Below are positions 7,189-15,216 of a stretch of DNA of 19,424 nt, piece by piece. The translations under genes and the position numbers were made by a program. This DNA is from Pseudomonadota bacterium (GTDB taxonomy: Bacteria; Pseudomonadota; Alphaproteobacteria; UBA1280; UBA12223): positions 1 through 19,424 of the forward strand of contig PTJW01000006.1 in NCBI GenBank assembly GCA_002937495.1. The letters run 5' to 3'. Below the pieces are notes generated by a model that ran no database searches, was not told the origin of the DNA, and saw only the letters and a list, made by a program, of their open reading frames with translations. Each line of letters opens with the position of its first letter. The first letter of the stretch is position 1.

Positions 7189-9904
7189 ATTTTTTTATCC
7201 CTTCTGGAGTTATTTCTATAGCGTTTAAATCTATGTTTTCTTTATCATATTGTTGTTTGTTAAATATACCACTTAATTTAGCATTTTTTAAGCCTTTAAG
7301 CAATACATCATCTATTAAATAGCTTAAAATTTGAGCATCTACTTCATTTATTATTTTTAATATATGAGGACGCTTAGAGAATCTTATTTTTTCTTGTTCA
7401 ATTAATTTTAAACATTCATCAATAAGTGCTTGTTTGTTATTTATAATCCATTTGTCAATTAATTGCAGAGTTTTAAAGTTTGATGATATGTCACTAATCT
7501 TATAAACTCTAATTGAAAATATGTATGAGTCTCTATCAAAATGAACATTATATGAATATGCACTGTTTTGTTCTCTAATTACATTTTTAGCAAAAGTTTG
7601 GCTAATAACATCAGATAATGATTCGAGGGTAAATTTAAATAATCTATCATTAATTTTGTTTACATTATGTAATTGTGCAGCATAGTTTATGCTTGTATTT
7701 GCTTCAGAGTTTACAATAGCATTGTAGCTATTACGATTGCAGTTAAATGAAATGGCTTTATCATTTTTAAAATCAATAGTATTTTCATTAATTGCATAGT
7801 TTGCAATAGTTTTAATTTTATCTTCATCTTTTGATAGAATATTTAAATAAAACTCACTATTTTCTAAAAGTTTACTATGTAAAGTTTGTAGCTTTTTAGC
7901 TAATTCTGATAGTTTCTTTTTACTTTTTAAACAATCTTTTATCATAAAATAGCAATGATTAGCATGAGTAGAACCTATAAAGTTATCATAAACTTTAAAA
8001 TCTTCATTTAATGATAAGTACATTGTAGTACTCGAAAATGTTCCAATATAATCATCGGAATTAATATAATAGGTATATTTATCTAAAATTTTAGATAATA
8101 ACTTAAGATCTTTATTAAACTTTAGCTTATTAACTTTATTATTTAAAGTTTTAATTGCTAATGGGTAATTATGCCTCATTTTTGCTGAAATTGTTAAGTT
8201 AATATGATACTTTGATGTGTCTTCTAAATCATTAATAAAGTTAAAGAAATAAGATGATAAGTTTAAATAATTACGATTATTATCAGAAAATGACTCATCA
8301 ATTAACCTTGAGGCTACATATTTATATAGTCCTAGCAGTAGTAAGTCTTCTTCATTAATATTTGTAATAGGGTAATATTGCACCATAGAACTAAACTTAG
8401 CTGAGGGTTCAATATATGCTTTTACCTTAACACCATTAACATTAATATCTTTTTCTTCAGAGTCATATAAAACTTCAATATTGTCTTCTTTAATATCAAT
8501 GTATGAAACTTCTTCATCAGTAATTTTATTTACTAATTTATTATTTTCTTTAATTTCTAGAATATCACTTTCAGTTAAATTAGAGGCAATATTTTTAATT
8601 TTTTTATCTAATATTTCAAAGTCTGTTATATCTTCACCGCTGGCATATGCATTGCTTATCCAGTAGTGATTGTTTAAGATAGAATTATCTACATATTCAA
8701 TAAATAAACTTTTAAAGTTATGCTTTATGTTTTTTATATAAGTCTTTGTTTCTAAAGTTTTTAATTTATTATTGCTTGTGAAGGTGGAAGTTATATAACT
8801 AAAGTCACTTCTAAAGCTACTATAGTGGTTTTCAGAAATATCAGCAGGTGTAAAGCTATTAAAAAACTTATTAATTTTTTGAGTAGTTAGGTTGTTTTTT
8901 AATTCATCTAGCTTACGGTAAAATTCTTTAGAATCTTTTTTATCATTATTAATATAAGCATCTTCTAAAAAACTATGACCTTTAGATGTTTTAAAATACA
9001 CTTGGTATTTACTGGTATCTAATTCTTGAACTATAAAGTTATTAAAAATTTCTAACTCAGGAGTTTTTTCTCCTAAGTAATAATATTTACTAGAGTCTAA
9101 AAGCTCTCCTTTCTTAAACTCTTTATCAGAGTTTATTGTGATAGAAGTTTCTTTATTATCATTTAAAATAAACTGTTTAGAGTCTATAGTATCAAATTCT
9201 TTAAAGTTATAATTATCAAGGTATTCTTCAAGTAATTGTTGAGTTTTTAATGAGTTATTTTTACCAATTGTAATAAATAACATGTTTGAAGGATGATAGT
9301 ATTCTTGATAGTATTTTTTTAAATCTTCATATGATAAATCAATAATATCAGTAGGGTAGCCACCCATATTTACAACATCATTTATACCATTAAAAACATT
9401 GAAGTGCTTATGTTGAGATGAATAATTTTTCATATACTCATACATCTCATTAAAAACAATGCCTTTTACTTTTAGGTTGTTATTTTCATCAATATCAAAT
9501 CTCCAGCCTTCTTTTAAAAAGCTTTCTTTAGATAGGTTAGGGTTAAAAATGCTATCTAAAATAATATCTAATGCTTCATAATATCCAGCGTTTGACTCTG
9601 TAGAAACTTGAAACTCGGTTTTGTTAATTCTAGTAGTGGCAAATGCCCTAAAATCAGCACTATTTTCAAAAATATTATTAATATCTTTTCTAGAATATTT
9701 TTTACTACCATCTAAAATACAGTGTTCTAAAATATGAGAAACTCCCGTTTCATCGAAACAAGGAGTATTAATTTTACATAAAAAGCCTAATGACTTAGCT
9801 TTATTTTTTAAGTGAAGATGTTTAGTTTTTAAAATAGAGTGTTCATACAAATAGTAAGGGGTTCCTAAAAAATCTGCATATCCTTCTTGTATTAATTTAA
9901 ACAT
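7181..9904 (-). CDS. PreP-type M16C zinc metallopeptidase, diverged tandem paralog
   Basis: This 907-residue protein is a paralog of the downstream 965-aa enzyme. Both begin MFKLI and have HILEH at the same residues (His57, Glu60, His61). The third zinc ligand is Glu153 in the IVFNEM segment. In the C-terminal half the Arg777 and Tyr783 pair is retained, but the glycine-rich GGAYGG context has become NSAYSY and the SYRDPN segment is lost. The middle is Asn/Lys/Ile-rich and hard to align, and about 60 residues are missing overall. All predicted catalytic groups remain, so it may still be active with a changed specificity, or may serve as a regulatory partner. No signal peptide. It starts 16 bases after the 108-aa gene, behind a GGGTG site. 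The reading frame is intact over 2.7 kb, which argues against decay. Confidence 0.88.
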   Translation of the reverse strand: MFKLIQEGYADFLGTPYYLYEHSILKTKHLHLKNKAKSLGFLCKINTPCFDETGVSHILEHCILDGSKKYSRKDINNIFENSADFRAFATTRINKTEFQVSTESNAGYYEALDIILDSIFNPNLSKESFLKEGWRFDIDENNNLKVKGIVFNEMYEYMKNYSSQHKHFNVFNGINDVVNMGGYPTDIIDLSYEDLKKYYQEYYHPSNMLFITIGKNNSLKTQQLLEEYLDNYNFKEFDTIDSKQFILNDNKETSITINSDKEFKKGELLDSSKYYYLGEKTPELEIFNNFIVQELDTSKYQVYFKTSKGHSFLEDAYINNDKKDSKEFYRKLDELKNNLTTQKINKFFNSFTPADISENHYSSFRSDFSYITSTFTSNNKLKTLETKTYIKNIKHNFKSLFIEYVDNSILNNHYWISNAYASGEDITDFEILDKKIKNIASNLTESDILEIKENNKLVNKITDEEVSYIDIKEDNIEVLYDSEEKDINVNGVKVKAYIEPSAKFSSMVQYYPITNINEEDLLLLGLYKYVASRLIDESFSDNNRNYLNLSSYFFNFINDLEDTSKYHINLTISAKMRHNYPLAIKTLNNKVNKLKFNKDLKLLSKILDKYTYYINSDDYIGTFSSTTMYLSLNEDFKVYDNFIGSTHANHCYFMIKDCLKSKKKLSELAKKLQTLHSKLLENSEFYLNILSKDEDKIKTIANYAINENTIDFKNDKAISFNCNRNSYNAIVNSEANTSINYAAQLHNVNKINDRLFKFTLESLSDVISQTFAKNVIREQNSAYSYNVHFDRDSYIFSIRVYKISDISSNFKTLQLIDKWIINNKQALIDECLKLIEQEKIRFSKRPHILKIINEVDAQILSYLIDDVLLKGLKNAKLSGIFNKQQYDKENIDLNAIEITPEGIKKYV

Positions 9905-9920
9905 TTCTTCACCCTTTATT

Positions 9921-10247
9921 TTAAATGCGTTCTGGTGCTTGTGTATAATCTGGGTTTGTGCGAGGTAATGGCGTATTGCTTGGTACTAAGCCTCGTCTAA
10001 TCATTGCCCAAACATCGCTTCGTTGCATGTTAATTGCTACTACGCTTGGTGTTCCTGCAACATCAATTGCTGTTGTAAAAACTTTTCTGCCTGAGTTTCG
10101 CAGAGTTCCTTGTGCAACTTGTTTAAGTGCAGAAACAGGAAAAGGGCTATAACTCATATTATAACCCTGATACCACCATTTAGGCCCGTTTGAGCTAACA
10201 ACTTCTAAACAGACAACATCTTTGTATATTTTTGTTTGTGCTTCCAT
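9921..10247 (-). CDS. Hypothetical protein, 108 aa, between deformylase and PreP genes
   Basis: I do not recognise this family. The product is soluble, without a signal peptide, with an aromatic central patch (KWWYQGYN, about residues 23-30) and a proline-rich C-terminal tail. The composition suggests a small mixed alpha/beta domain of about 85 residues. It lies 22 bases after def and 16 bases before the first M16C gene, so it is probably in the same transcript; its own ribosome binding site is poor. Five of its seven arginines use CGN codons, whereas neighbouring genes use mainly AGA, and its base composition is visibly less AT-rich, which suggests stronger selection or a different origin. 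The antisense strand also has an open frame here, but the operon position and the flanking spacing favour this one. Confidence 0.72.
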   Translation of the reverse strand: MEAQTKIYKDVVCLEVVSSNGPKWWYQGYNMSYSPFPVSALKQVAQGTLRNSGRKVFTTAIDVAGTPSVVAINMQRSDVWAMIRRGLVPSNTPLPRTNPDYTQAPERI

Positions 10248-10269
10248 TTTTTACTGTCGCTCTTTTTAA

Positions 10270-10812
10270 TTAGTATTGAAAAATCTCGTCTGAGTATTCT
10301 TTACGCTTTTTGCTTTTTTCTAGCTTTGTAAGCATTCTAGTTCTTTTTAGTCTGCTTAGATGATCAGCAAAAATAATACCGTCTAAGTGGTCAATTTCAT
10401 GTTGAATACATGTAGCAAGTAAACCTTCGCAATCCATTGTAAACTCTTTACCGTTGTAATCTAACGCTTTAACTGTACATGTAGCAGGGCGCTCAACTTC
10501 GTCAAATGCGTTAGGTAATGATAGGCAACCTTCTTGGTATACATTTAAATCATCACTTGTTTTAACAAGCTCTGGGTTGATAAAGTATAAAGGTTTTTTA
10601 TTCATGCCGTTTTCATCGCATTCAACATCAATAACTACTAGTCTTTTATGAATATCTACCTGAGTAGCCGCTAAACCAATACCGTTTGCAGCGTACATTG
10701 TTTCTAGCATGTCATCTAGAATTTTCTGAATTGATTCGTCTACTTTTTCTACTTTTTCAGCAACTTTTTTTAATCTAGCATCTGGAGCCATTAAAATTTT
10801 TAATCTAGCCAA
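10270..10812 (-). CDS. def: Peptide deformylase, TTG start
   Basis: Deformylase removes the formyl group from the N-terminal methionine of new proteins, as a metal-dependent cytoplasmic enzyme. The three family motifs are present: GIGLAATQ (residues 44-51), EGCLSLP (94-100, metal ligand Cys96) and QHEIDH (137-142, ligands His138 and His142, catalytic Glu139). Length 180 is usual. The start is TTG at 10812-10810: an in-frame TAA lies a few codons upstream, AAGGA sits nine bases before the TTG, and the next ATG (residue 8) would remove the conserved N-terminal strand. The HLSRLKR segment near the C-terminus resembles alphaproteobacterial enzymes (from memory). The usual partner fmt is absent; instead the operon continues to a 108-aa protein and two PreP peptidases. 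The promoter is probably the one at 10870-10898. Confidence 0.96.
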   Translation of the reverse strand: MARLKILMAPDARLKKVAEKVEKVDESIQKILDDMLETMYAANGIGLAATQVDIHKRLVVIDVECDENGMNKKPLYFINPELVKTSDDLNVYQEGCLSLPNAFDEVERPATCTVKALDYNGKEFTMDCEGLLATCIQHEIDHLDGIIFADHLSRLKRTRMLTKLEKSKKRKEYSDEIFQY

Positions 10813-10850
10813 TTTATTTTTTCCTTAAATTCAATTAATTTATAATATTC

Positions 10851-10877
10851 TTGTAAAAAATTCTTTCATATTATAAT
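10851..10877 (+). promoter_or_regulatory. Possible divergent promoter for the ybaB-recR operon
   Basis: TTGTAA (10851-10856) and TATAAT (10872-10877) are only 15 bases apart, so this is a weaker match. It overlaps the def promoter on the other strand. The region is so AT-rich that a chance match is likely enough to keep confidence low. Confidence 0.35.
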
Positions 10878-10898
10878 ATTTTATGTAATTATAAACAA
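10870..10898 (-). promoter_or_regulatory. Putative promoter of the def-PreP operon
   Basis: On the minus strand TTGTTT (10898-10893), a 17-base spacer and a perfect TATAAT (10875-10870) lie 57 bases before the TTG start of def. The -10 box is part of a perfect palindrome, ATATTATAATAT, at 10868-10879. Confidence 0.6.
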
Positions 10899-10915
10899 GT
10901 TAAATCTTATTTTAT

Positions 10916-10930
10916 GACTAATAAATAGTC
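10916..10930. repeat. Short inverted repeat in the def/ybaB intergenic region
   Basis: GACTA and TAGTC flank five A/T bases. It could be an operator half-site pair or a small hairpin in the ybaB leader, 48 bases before the ATG. There is no further support. Confidence 0.3.
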
Positions 10931-10978
10931 AATAAATACACCAATTAAATCAATCTTAAGAAAAAAGGAGAATATACC

Positions 10979-11287
10979 ATGGTTGGAATGGGCGATATGA
11001 TGGGTATGATGAAAAAAGCAAAACAAATGCAAAAAGACATGGAAAAAATGCAAAAAGACCTTGAAAAGGTTGAAATGTCATCAACTATCGCTGATATGGT
11101 AACAGTTACAGTTTCTGGTAAAGGTGATATGAAAGCACTTAAAATTGAAGATTCAGCAATGGCTGATAAAGAAACTCTAGAAGATATGATTCTAGCTGCT
11201 TTTAATGATGCTAAAGATAAAGCAAATGCACACACAGAAGCAGAAATGAAGAAAATCACAGGCGGTATTAACATCCCTGGTTTCTAA
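10979..11287 (+). CDS. ybaB: YbaB/EbfC-family nucleoid-associated protein
   Basis: YbaB proteins are small dimeric DNA-binding proteins whose gene nearly always precedes recR. The 102-residue product has the family plan: a Met/Lys/Gln-rich N-terminal helix (about residues 8-38, with MKKAKQMQKDMEKMQ), a central sheet with the VTVSGKGDMKALKIE pattern, and a second helix around LEDMILAAFNDAKDKA before a GGINIPGF end. Length and ending agree with the family. AAGGAG at 10965-10970 lies eight bases before the ATG. It is the first gene of the plus-strand block and is 18 bases from recR. The dnaX gene that often stands upstream in other bacteria is not present; def on the opposite strand takes its place. 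Confidence 0.94.
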   Translation: MVGMGDMMGMMKKAKQMQKDMEKMQKDLEKVEMSSTIADMVTVTVSGKGDMKALKIEDSAMADKETLEDMILAAFNDAKDKANAHTEAEMKKITGGINIPGF

Positions 11288-11305
11288 TAGAAAAGAAATA
11301 TATTT

Positions 11306-11908
11306 ATGAAAAACAATATTCCTGCAGAATTAACAAAATCTATTAATGCACTAGCAAAATTGCCTGGTGTAGGTAGAGTTTCAGCAAAAAGAGCAGTATT
11401 ACACATGCTGCAAGATAAATCTTTAATTGCTAATTTGGTAGAAAATTTAACTGCTTTAGAGCAAAACATTACTACTTGCCAAGTTTGCGGGAATATTGCT
11501 ACATCTGAAATTTGCGATATTTGCCAAGATGAACAAAGAGATTCTAAACTTTTATGTGTTGTAGAGGGTGTTAGCCAACTATGGGCAATGGAAAGTGCAG
11601 AAAGCTTTGGCGGTAAATATTTTGTTTTAAATGGTCTGCTTAATGCTTTAGAAGGTAAAGGACCAGATGAAATTGGCATTACAAAACTAATTAACTTAGT
11701 ACAGCAAAATAAGGTAGAAGAAGTTATTTTAGCAATTTCAGCAAGTGTTGATGGGCAAACTACAACACATGTTATTGCAGAATCTTTACAAACATGCGAT
11801 AATGTACAAGTTACTAGTTTAGCAAAAGGTATTCCGGTAGGTGCAGGGCTTGATTATATGGATTCAGGCACATTATTTTTAGCACTAAAAAATAGGAATA
11901 GCCTATAA
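11306..11908 (+). CDS. recR: Recombination mediator protein RecR
   Basis: RecR works with RecO (and RecF) to load RecA onto single-stranded DNA during gap repair. The 200-residue protein shows the domains in order: helix-hairpin-helix LPGVGRVSAKR (residues 19-29), C4 zinc finger (Cys58, Cys61, Cys70, Cys73), Toprim domain starting at LCVVEGVSQLWAME (about 83-96), and the C-terminal GIPVGAGLDYMDSGTL segment containing the Walker B-like region. Length is typical. It follows ybaB by 18 bases, the common pairing, and is followed 26 bases later by the first HtrA gene, which is not a usual neighbour. No strong ribosome binding site is visible (AGAAAAGAAA), so it may depend on translation of ybaB. 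Confidence 0.97.
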   Translation: MKNNIPAELTKSINALAKLPGVGRVSAKRAVLHMLQDKSLIANLVENLTALEQNITTCQVCGNIATSEICDICQDEQRDSKLLCVVEGVSQLWAMESAESFGGKYFVLNGLLNALEGKGPDEIGITKLINLVQQNKVEEVILAISASVDGQTTTHVIAESLQTCDNVQVTSLAKGIPVGAGLDYMDSGTLFLALKNRNSL

Positions 11909-11934
11909 GTTATTTATAAAAGGGGCGTGTATAA

Positions 11935-12882
11935 ATGAAAAAACTAACTTTATGTATTCTAATGTTATTAGTTAGTTTTAATGCGCTTAGTTTAGATAGA
12001 TACACTATTACAAACCTTGTAAAACAGCTGCAGCCAGCAGTTGTTACAATTACTCAAAATATACAATCATCAAATTCTATAGCATCTGGAGTTATTGTCT
12101 CTTCAGATGGTTTTGTTGTTACTAATTATCATGCTGTAGCAGGCGGAAATAAAGCATATGTTAAGCTTGCAGATGGTAAAGTGTATGATGCAACAGTTGT
12201 TAGCTATGATGAAAAAACAGACCTCGCAGTTTTAAAAATGGGTACATATGATGCATTTAGATATGTAATGTTTGCAAACTCTGATAAAGTTGAAGTTGGC
12301 GAATTAGTTTTTGCCATAGGTTCTCCATATGGTTTTGAAAAAAGCGTATCAATGGGTATTATATCTGGTAAAAATAGACAAACTGGTAAATTTGGCTATG
12401 AAGACTTTTTACAAACAGATGCAGCAATTAACCCAGGTAATTCAGGTGGTCCATTATTTAACTTAGATGGTCAATTAATTGGTATTAATACAGCAGGGTT
12501 AAGAACTGGTAATGGCATAGGTTTAGCTATTCCATCAAACTTAGTACAACGCGTTATTACACAATTAAAACAAAAAGGTACTGTACAACGCCCAACAATT
12601 GGCGTAGAAGTTGCAGATATAACAAGAAAAGTACAAACTATTTTAAAGCTAAATAATACAAGTGGTGCTGTGGTATATAAAATTAAAAGAGGTAGCTCAG
12701 CACAAATGGTAGGTTTAATGGCAGGAGATGTTATTATTAGCTTTAATGGCTCTAATGTTAATAACGCATTAGAATTCAAGAAAATATTAGAGCATTCAAA
12801 TGTTGGCTCAATGGTAAGAATGAGAATTGTCAGAAATAACAAACTTATAAATTATAAAATTAGACTACAACAAGAAAAATAA
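11935..12882 (+). CDS. HtrA/DegS-like serine protease with one PDZ domain
   Basis: Trypsin-like envelope protease with the catalytic triad His66 (TNYHAV), Asp96 (KTDLAV) and Ser170 (NPGNSGGP). A hydrophobic N-terminus (residues 5-19) looks like a signal peptide with possible cleavage near residue 19, but could stay as an anchor. A single PDZ domain covers about 221-312, with GLMAGDVIISFNG as the peptide-binding core. The architecture, one PDZ and a short loop before the GVIVS strand, is that of DegS, the stress sensor that cuts RseA, rather than of the protein-degrading DegP/DegQ. However, no rpoE or rseA is present in this window. Its sequence around the signal peptide and active serine is very like the next gene, which points to local duplication. 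AGGGG lies upstream of the ATG. Confidence 0.93.
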   Translation: MKKLTLCILMLLVSFNALSLDRYTITNLVKQLQPAVVTITQNIQSSNSIASGVIVSSDGFVVTNYHAVAGGNKAYVKLADGKVYDATVVSYDEKTDLAVLKMGTYDAFRYVMFANSDKVEVGELVFAIGSPYGFEKSVSMGIISGKNRQTGKFGYEDFLQTDAAINPGNSGGPLFNLDGQLIGINTAGLRTGNGIGLAIPSNLVQRVITQLKQKGTVQRPTIGVEVADITRKVQTILKLNNTSGAVVYKIKRGSSAQMVGLMAGDVIISFNGSNVNNALEFKKILEHSNVGSMVRMRIVRNNKLINYKIRLQQEK

Positions 12883-12895
12883 AAGGGTGGTTTCA

Positions 12896-14281
12896 ATGAA
12901 AAAAATCTATATTGCTGTATTATCATTATTTGCACTTAATGCAAATGCTTTAGAACGCTATACAATTGCCAACTTGGTTGATAAAATTAACCCAGCAGTT
13001 GTTTATATTAAAGCTGTTGAAGATAAAACAGTTAAAGAAAATACAAAAGCTAACCCATTTTCAAAAAAAGATAAGCAAGCAGCTTTAGATAACCATAAAA
13101 AGCAAGTATCAAACGGCATTAAATCCAAAAAAAATTATAACATCGGATCTGGAGTTATAATTTCAAAAGAAGGTTTAGTTATTACAAACTATCATGTTGT
13201 AGAAATTGCAGATAAAATTACAGTAACAACATCAGACAATAAGTTTTATGATGCAAAAATTATAGGCTTTGACCAAAAAAGTGACCTAGCTCTTTTAAAA
13301 ATTGATTCAAAAGATAATACTCATTTTACATTTGCTAAGTTTGCAGATTCTAATAATGCCAGAATTGGAGAGCTAGTATTTGCAATAGGTAATCCATATG
13401 GTTTAGAAGGTACAGTTTCAACAGGTATTATTTCAGGTAGAAATAGAAATATTGGTACTAATATTTATGATGATTTTCTACAAACAGATGCATCAATTAA
13501 CCCAGGTAATTCAGGTGGTCCTCTATTTGATTTAGATGGTAAGATTGTTGGTATTAATACTGCAATATTCTCTCAAACAGGTGGTTCTGATGGTATTGGC
13601 TTTGCTATTCCATCAAATACGGTTGATTTAATCGTTACTCAGCTTAAGCAAACTGGTAAAGTTGTTAGAGGTTGGTTAGGTATTCAAGCTCAAATTATTG
13701 ATGAAAGTATTGCTACAGCTTTAAAACTAGAATCTACAAATGGTGTTTTAGTGGCTGATGTTACAGCAAATAGCCCAGCTAAACTAGCAGGTATTAAAAG
13801 TGGAGATGTTATTTTAAAATATAACGATAAGCAAATTAAAAACTTATTTGATTTACCTAAAATGGTTGCTAAAACTGCAATTAATGATGAAGCTAAAATT
13901 ACACTATTAAGAAAAAGCCAGCAACTTGTTGTAAATGCTAAAATTATTTCAACAGAGCAAGGTGCAGCAGTAGAAATATCTCAAGAAGACGAAATTACAG
14001 TAAAACAGTTAAAAGTGTTAGGTTTTTATATTACAAACTTAACAAATGAAGTAAAAAAAGAACTTAAAATAACAACTACAAAAGGCGTACTAGTTACAAA
14101 TGTAGATAAAAGCTTTAAGCGTTTTAATCTAGTAGAGGGCGATATTATTTTACAAGTTGATCAAAAAAATGTAAATTCAATTCAGGAAGTTAAACACTTA
14201 GTAGATAATTCAACAAAGCCATCATTACTGTTATTTATTAACAGAAAAGGCAATAATATATTTTCAGTAATTGAAAAATAA
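12896..14281 (+). CDS. HtrA/DegQ-like periplasmic serine protease-chaperone with two PDZ domains
   Basis: DegP/DegQ-type protease that refolds or degrades damaged envelope proteins. I set the start at ATG 12896 (461 residues), eight bases after AAGGG; an in-frame GTG at 12887 overlaps that site. The signal peptide ends in ANA (cut after residue 18). The triad is His100 (TNYHVV), Asp130 (KSDLAL) and Ser206 (NPGNSGGP). A lysine-rich insert at about residues 42-80 occupies the place of the regulatory LA loop, absent from the preceding paralog. PDZ1 spans about 258-352 and PDZ2 about 370-455. The length matches DegQ. The gap from the upstream HtrA gene is 13 bases, and the two signal regions (NALSLDRYTI and NANALERYTI) are clearly related. 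Confidence 0.94.
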   Translation: MKKIYIAVLSLFALNANALERYTIANLVDKINPAVVYIKAVEDKTVKENTKANPFSKKDKQAALDNHKKQVSNGIKSKKNYNIGSGVIISKEGLVITNYHVVEIADKITVTTSDNKFYDAKIIGFDQKSDLALLKIDSKDNTHFTFAKFADSNNARIGELVFAIGNPYGLEGTVSTGIISGRNRNIGTNIYDDFLQTDASINPGNSGGPLFDLDGKIVGINTAIFSQTGGSDGIGFAIPSNTVDLIVTQLKQTGKVVRGWLGIQAQIIDESIATALKLESTNGVLVADVTANSPAKLAGIKSGDVILKYNDKQIKNLFDLPKMVAKTAINDEAKITLLRKSQQLVVNAKIISTEQGAAVEISQEDEITVKQLKVLGFYITNLTNEVKKELKITTTKGVLVTNVDKSFKRFNLVEGDIILQVDQKNVNSIQEVKHLVDNSTKPSLLLFINRKGNNIFSVIEK

Positions 14282-14291
14282 AAGGATATTT

Positions 14292-15200
14292 ATGAAACCA
14301 AAAGCAATTTTATTATTAGGCCCAACAGCAAGTGGTAAAACAGCATTAGCTATTGAACTAGCCAATAAATTTAATGGTGAAATTATTAACGCAGATTCAA
14401 GGCAGTTTTATAAAAAAATGCCAATTATTACAGCTATGCCTGATGATGAAGAGTTTGCACAAGCTACTCATCACTTATTTGATATTTTAGAGCCTGATGA
14501 TAATTTTTCTGCAGCTAAATATATTAACTTAGCTAAACAAGTTGCACAAGATATAACAAATAGGGGTAAGTTGCCAATTTTTGTTGGTGGAACAGGTTTA
14601 TATATTAAAGCTTTAGAAGATGGGTTAAGTCCCTCGCCAAGGCCAGATGCAGAACTTGTTGAACAGTTAAACTTACTTTCATTTGACGAGTTAATATCTC
14701 AATTAAACGAGCTAGACCCTGATGTAGCTAAAAACATTAAGCTAAATGATAGATATCGTGCAATTGTTGCATTAAGAACTATTAAACAAACAGGTAAAAG
14801 CATTACTTATTGGCAAAGTCTACCTAATACAGATATGTTAGATTATGACTTTATTCACTTATCATTAAACCCTGAAAGAGAAGTTCTATATTCAAGGATT
14901 AATAAAAGAGCCGATAAAATGGTTGATTTAGGGGTTATTGATGAAGTTAAGGCTTTATTAGATGAATATGGTGAAGATAAGCTAAACTCATTAACAAGTA
15001 TTGGTTTTGATATTTTTGTAGATGCTTTAAAAGATAATATTGAAACTGATAAGGCAATAGAATTATTCGCACAAAAACAAAGGAATTACGCTAAACGACA
15101 AGTAACATGGATGCGTAATCAATATCCTAACGAACATACTTGTGATGATTTAAATGTAACTTTTGAATTTCTTGAACGAAGACTTAAGCAAGAAGTTTAA
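14292..15200 (+). CDS. miaA: tRNA dimethylallyltransferase
   Basis: MiaA transfers a dimethylallyl group to A37 of tRNAs reading UNN codons, the first step to ms2i6A. The start is ATG 14292, five bases after AAGGA, giving 302 residues; a longer frame from an upstream TTG would overlap the HtrA gene and is unlikely. The P-loop GPTASGKT is at residues 10-17, and the conserved ADSRQFY segment with Asp35-Ser36 follows, then VGGTGLYIKAL. The C-terminal half carries the QRNYAKRQVTWMRNQ motif typical of the family. In the substrate segment the usual D-S-x-Q-x-Y-x3-x-I-x-T-A-x-P order is kept as DSRQFYKKMPIITAMP. Ten bases after the second HtrA gene and 16 before the DUF547 gene, so probably cotranscribed. 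The usual miaA partners mutL and hfq are absent. Confidence 0.96.
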   Translation: MKPKAILLLGPTASGKTALAIELANKFNGEIINADSRQFYKKMPIITAMPDDEEFAQATHHLFDILEPDDNFSAAKYINLAKQVAQDITNRGKLPIFVGGTGLYIKALEDGLSPSPRPDAELVEQLNLLSFDELISQLNELDPDVAKNIKLNDRYRAIVALRTIKQTGKSITYWQSLPNTDMLDYDFIHLSLNPEREVLYSRINKRADKMVDLGVIDEVKALLDEYGEDKLNSLTSIGFDIFVDALKDNIETDKAIELFAQKQRNYAKRQVTWMRNQYPNEHTCDDLNVTFEFLERRLKQEV

Positions 15201-15216
15201 AAAAAAGGATTATACA

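Noticed and set aside
7181..9904. Idea that the diverged PreP copy is a pseudogene
   Set aside because: The frame is intact for 907 codons and all predicted zinc ligands plus the C-terminal Arg/Tyr pair are present.
9958..10152. Plus-strand 64-aa frame opposite the 108-aa gene
   Set aside because: Shorter, without a ribosome binding site, and against the direction of the tightly spaced operon.
10945..11679. Minus-strand open frames opposite ybaB and recR
   Set aside because: Antisense to two clearly recognised genes; products are hydrophobic or low-complexity with no family resemblance.
12471..12842. Minus-strand open frame opposite the first HtrA gene
   Set aside because: Lies fully within the PDZ and protease coding region, which has an unambiguous family match.
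15163..15216. Upstream extension of the DUF547 gene by 18 codons
   Set aside because: It would bury the Sec signal peptide behind polar residues and overlap miaA; the ATG at 15217 has a good binding site.
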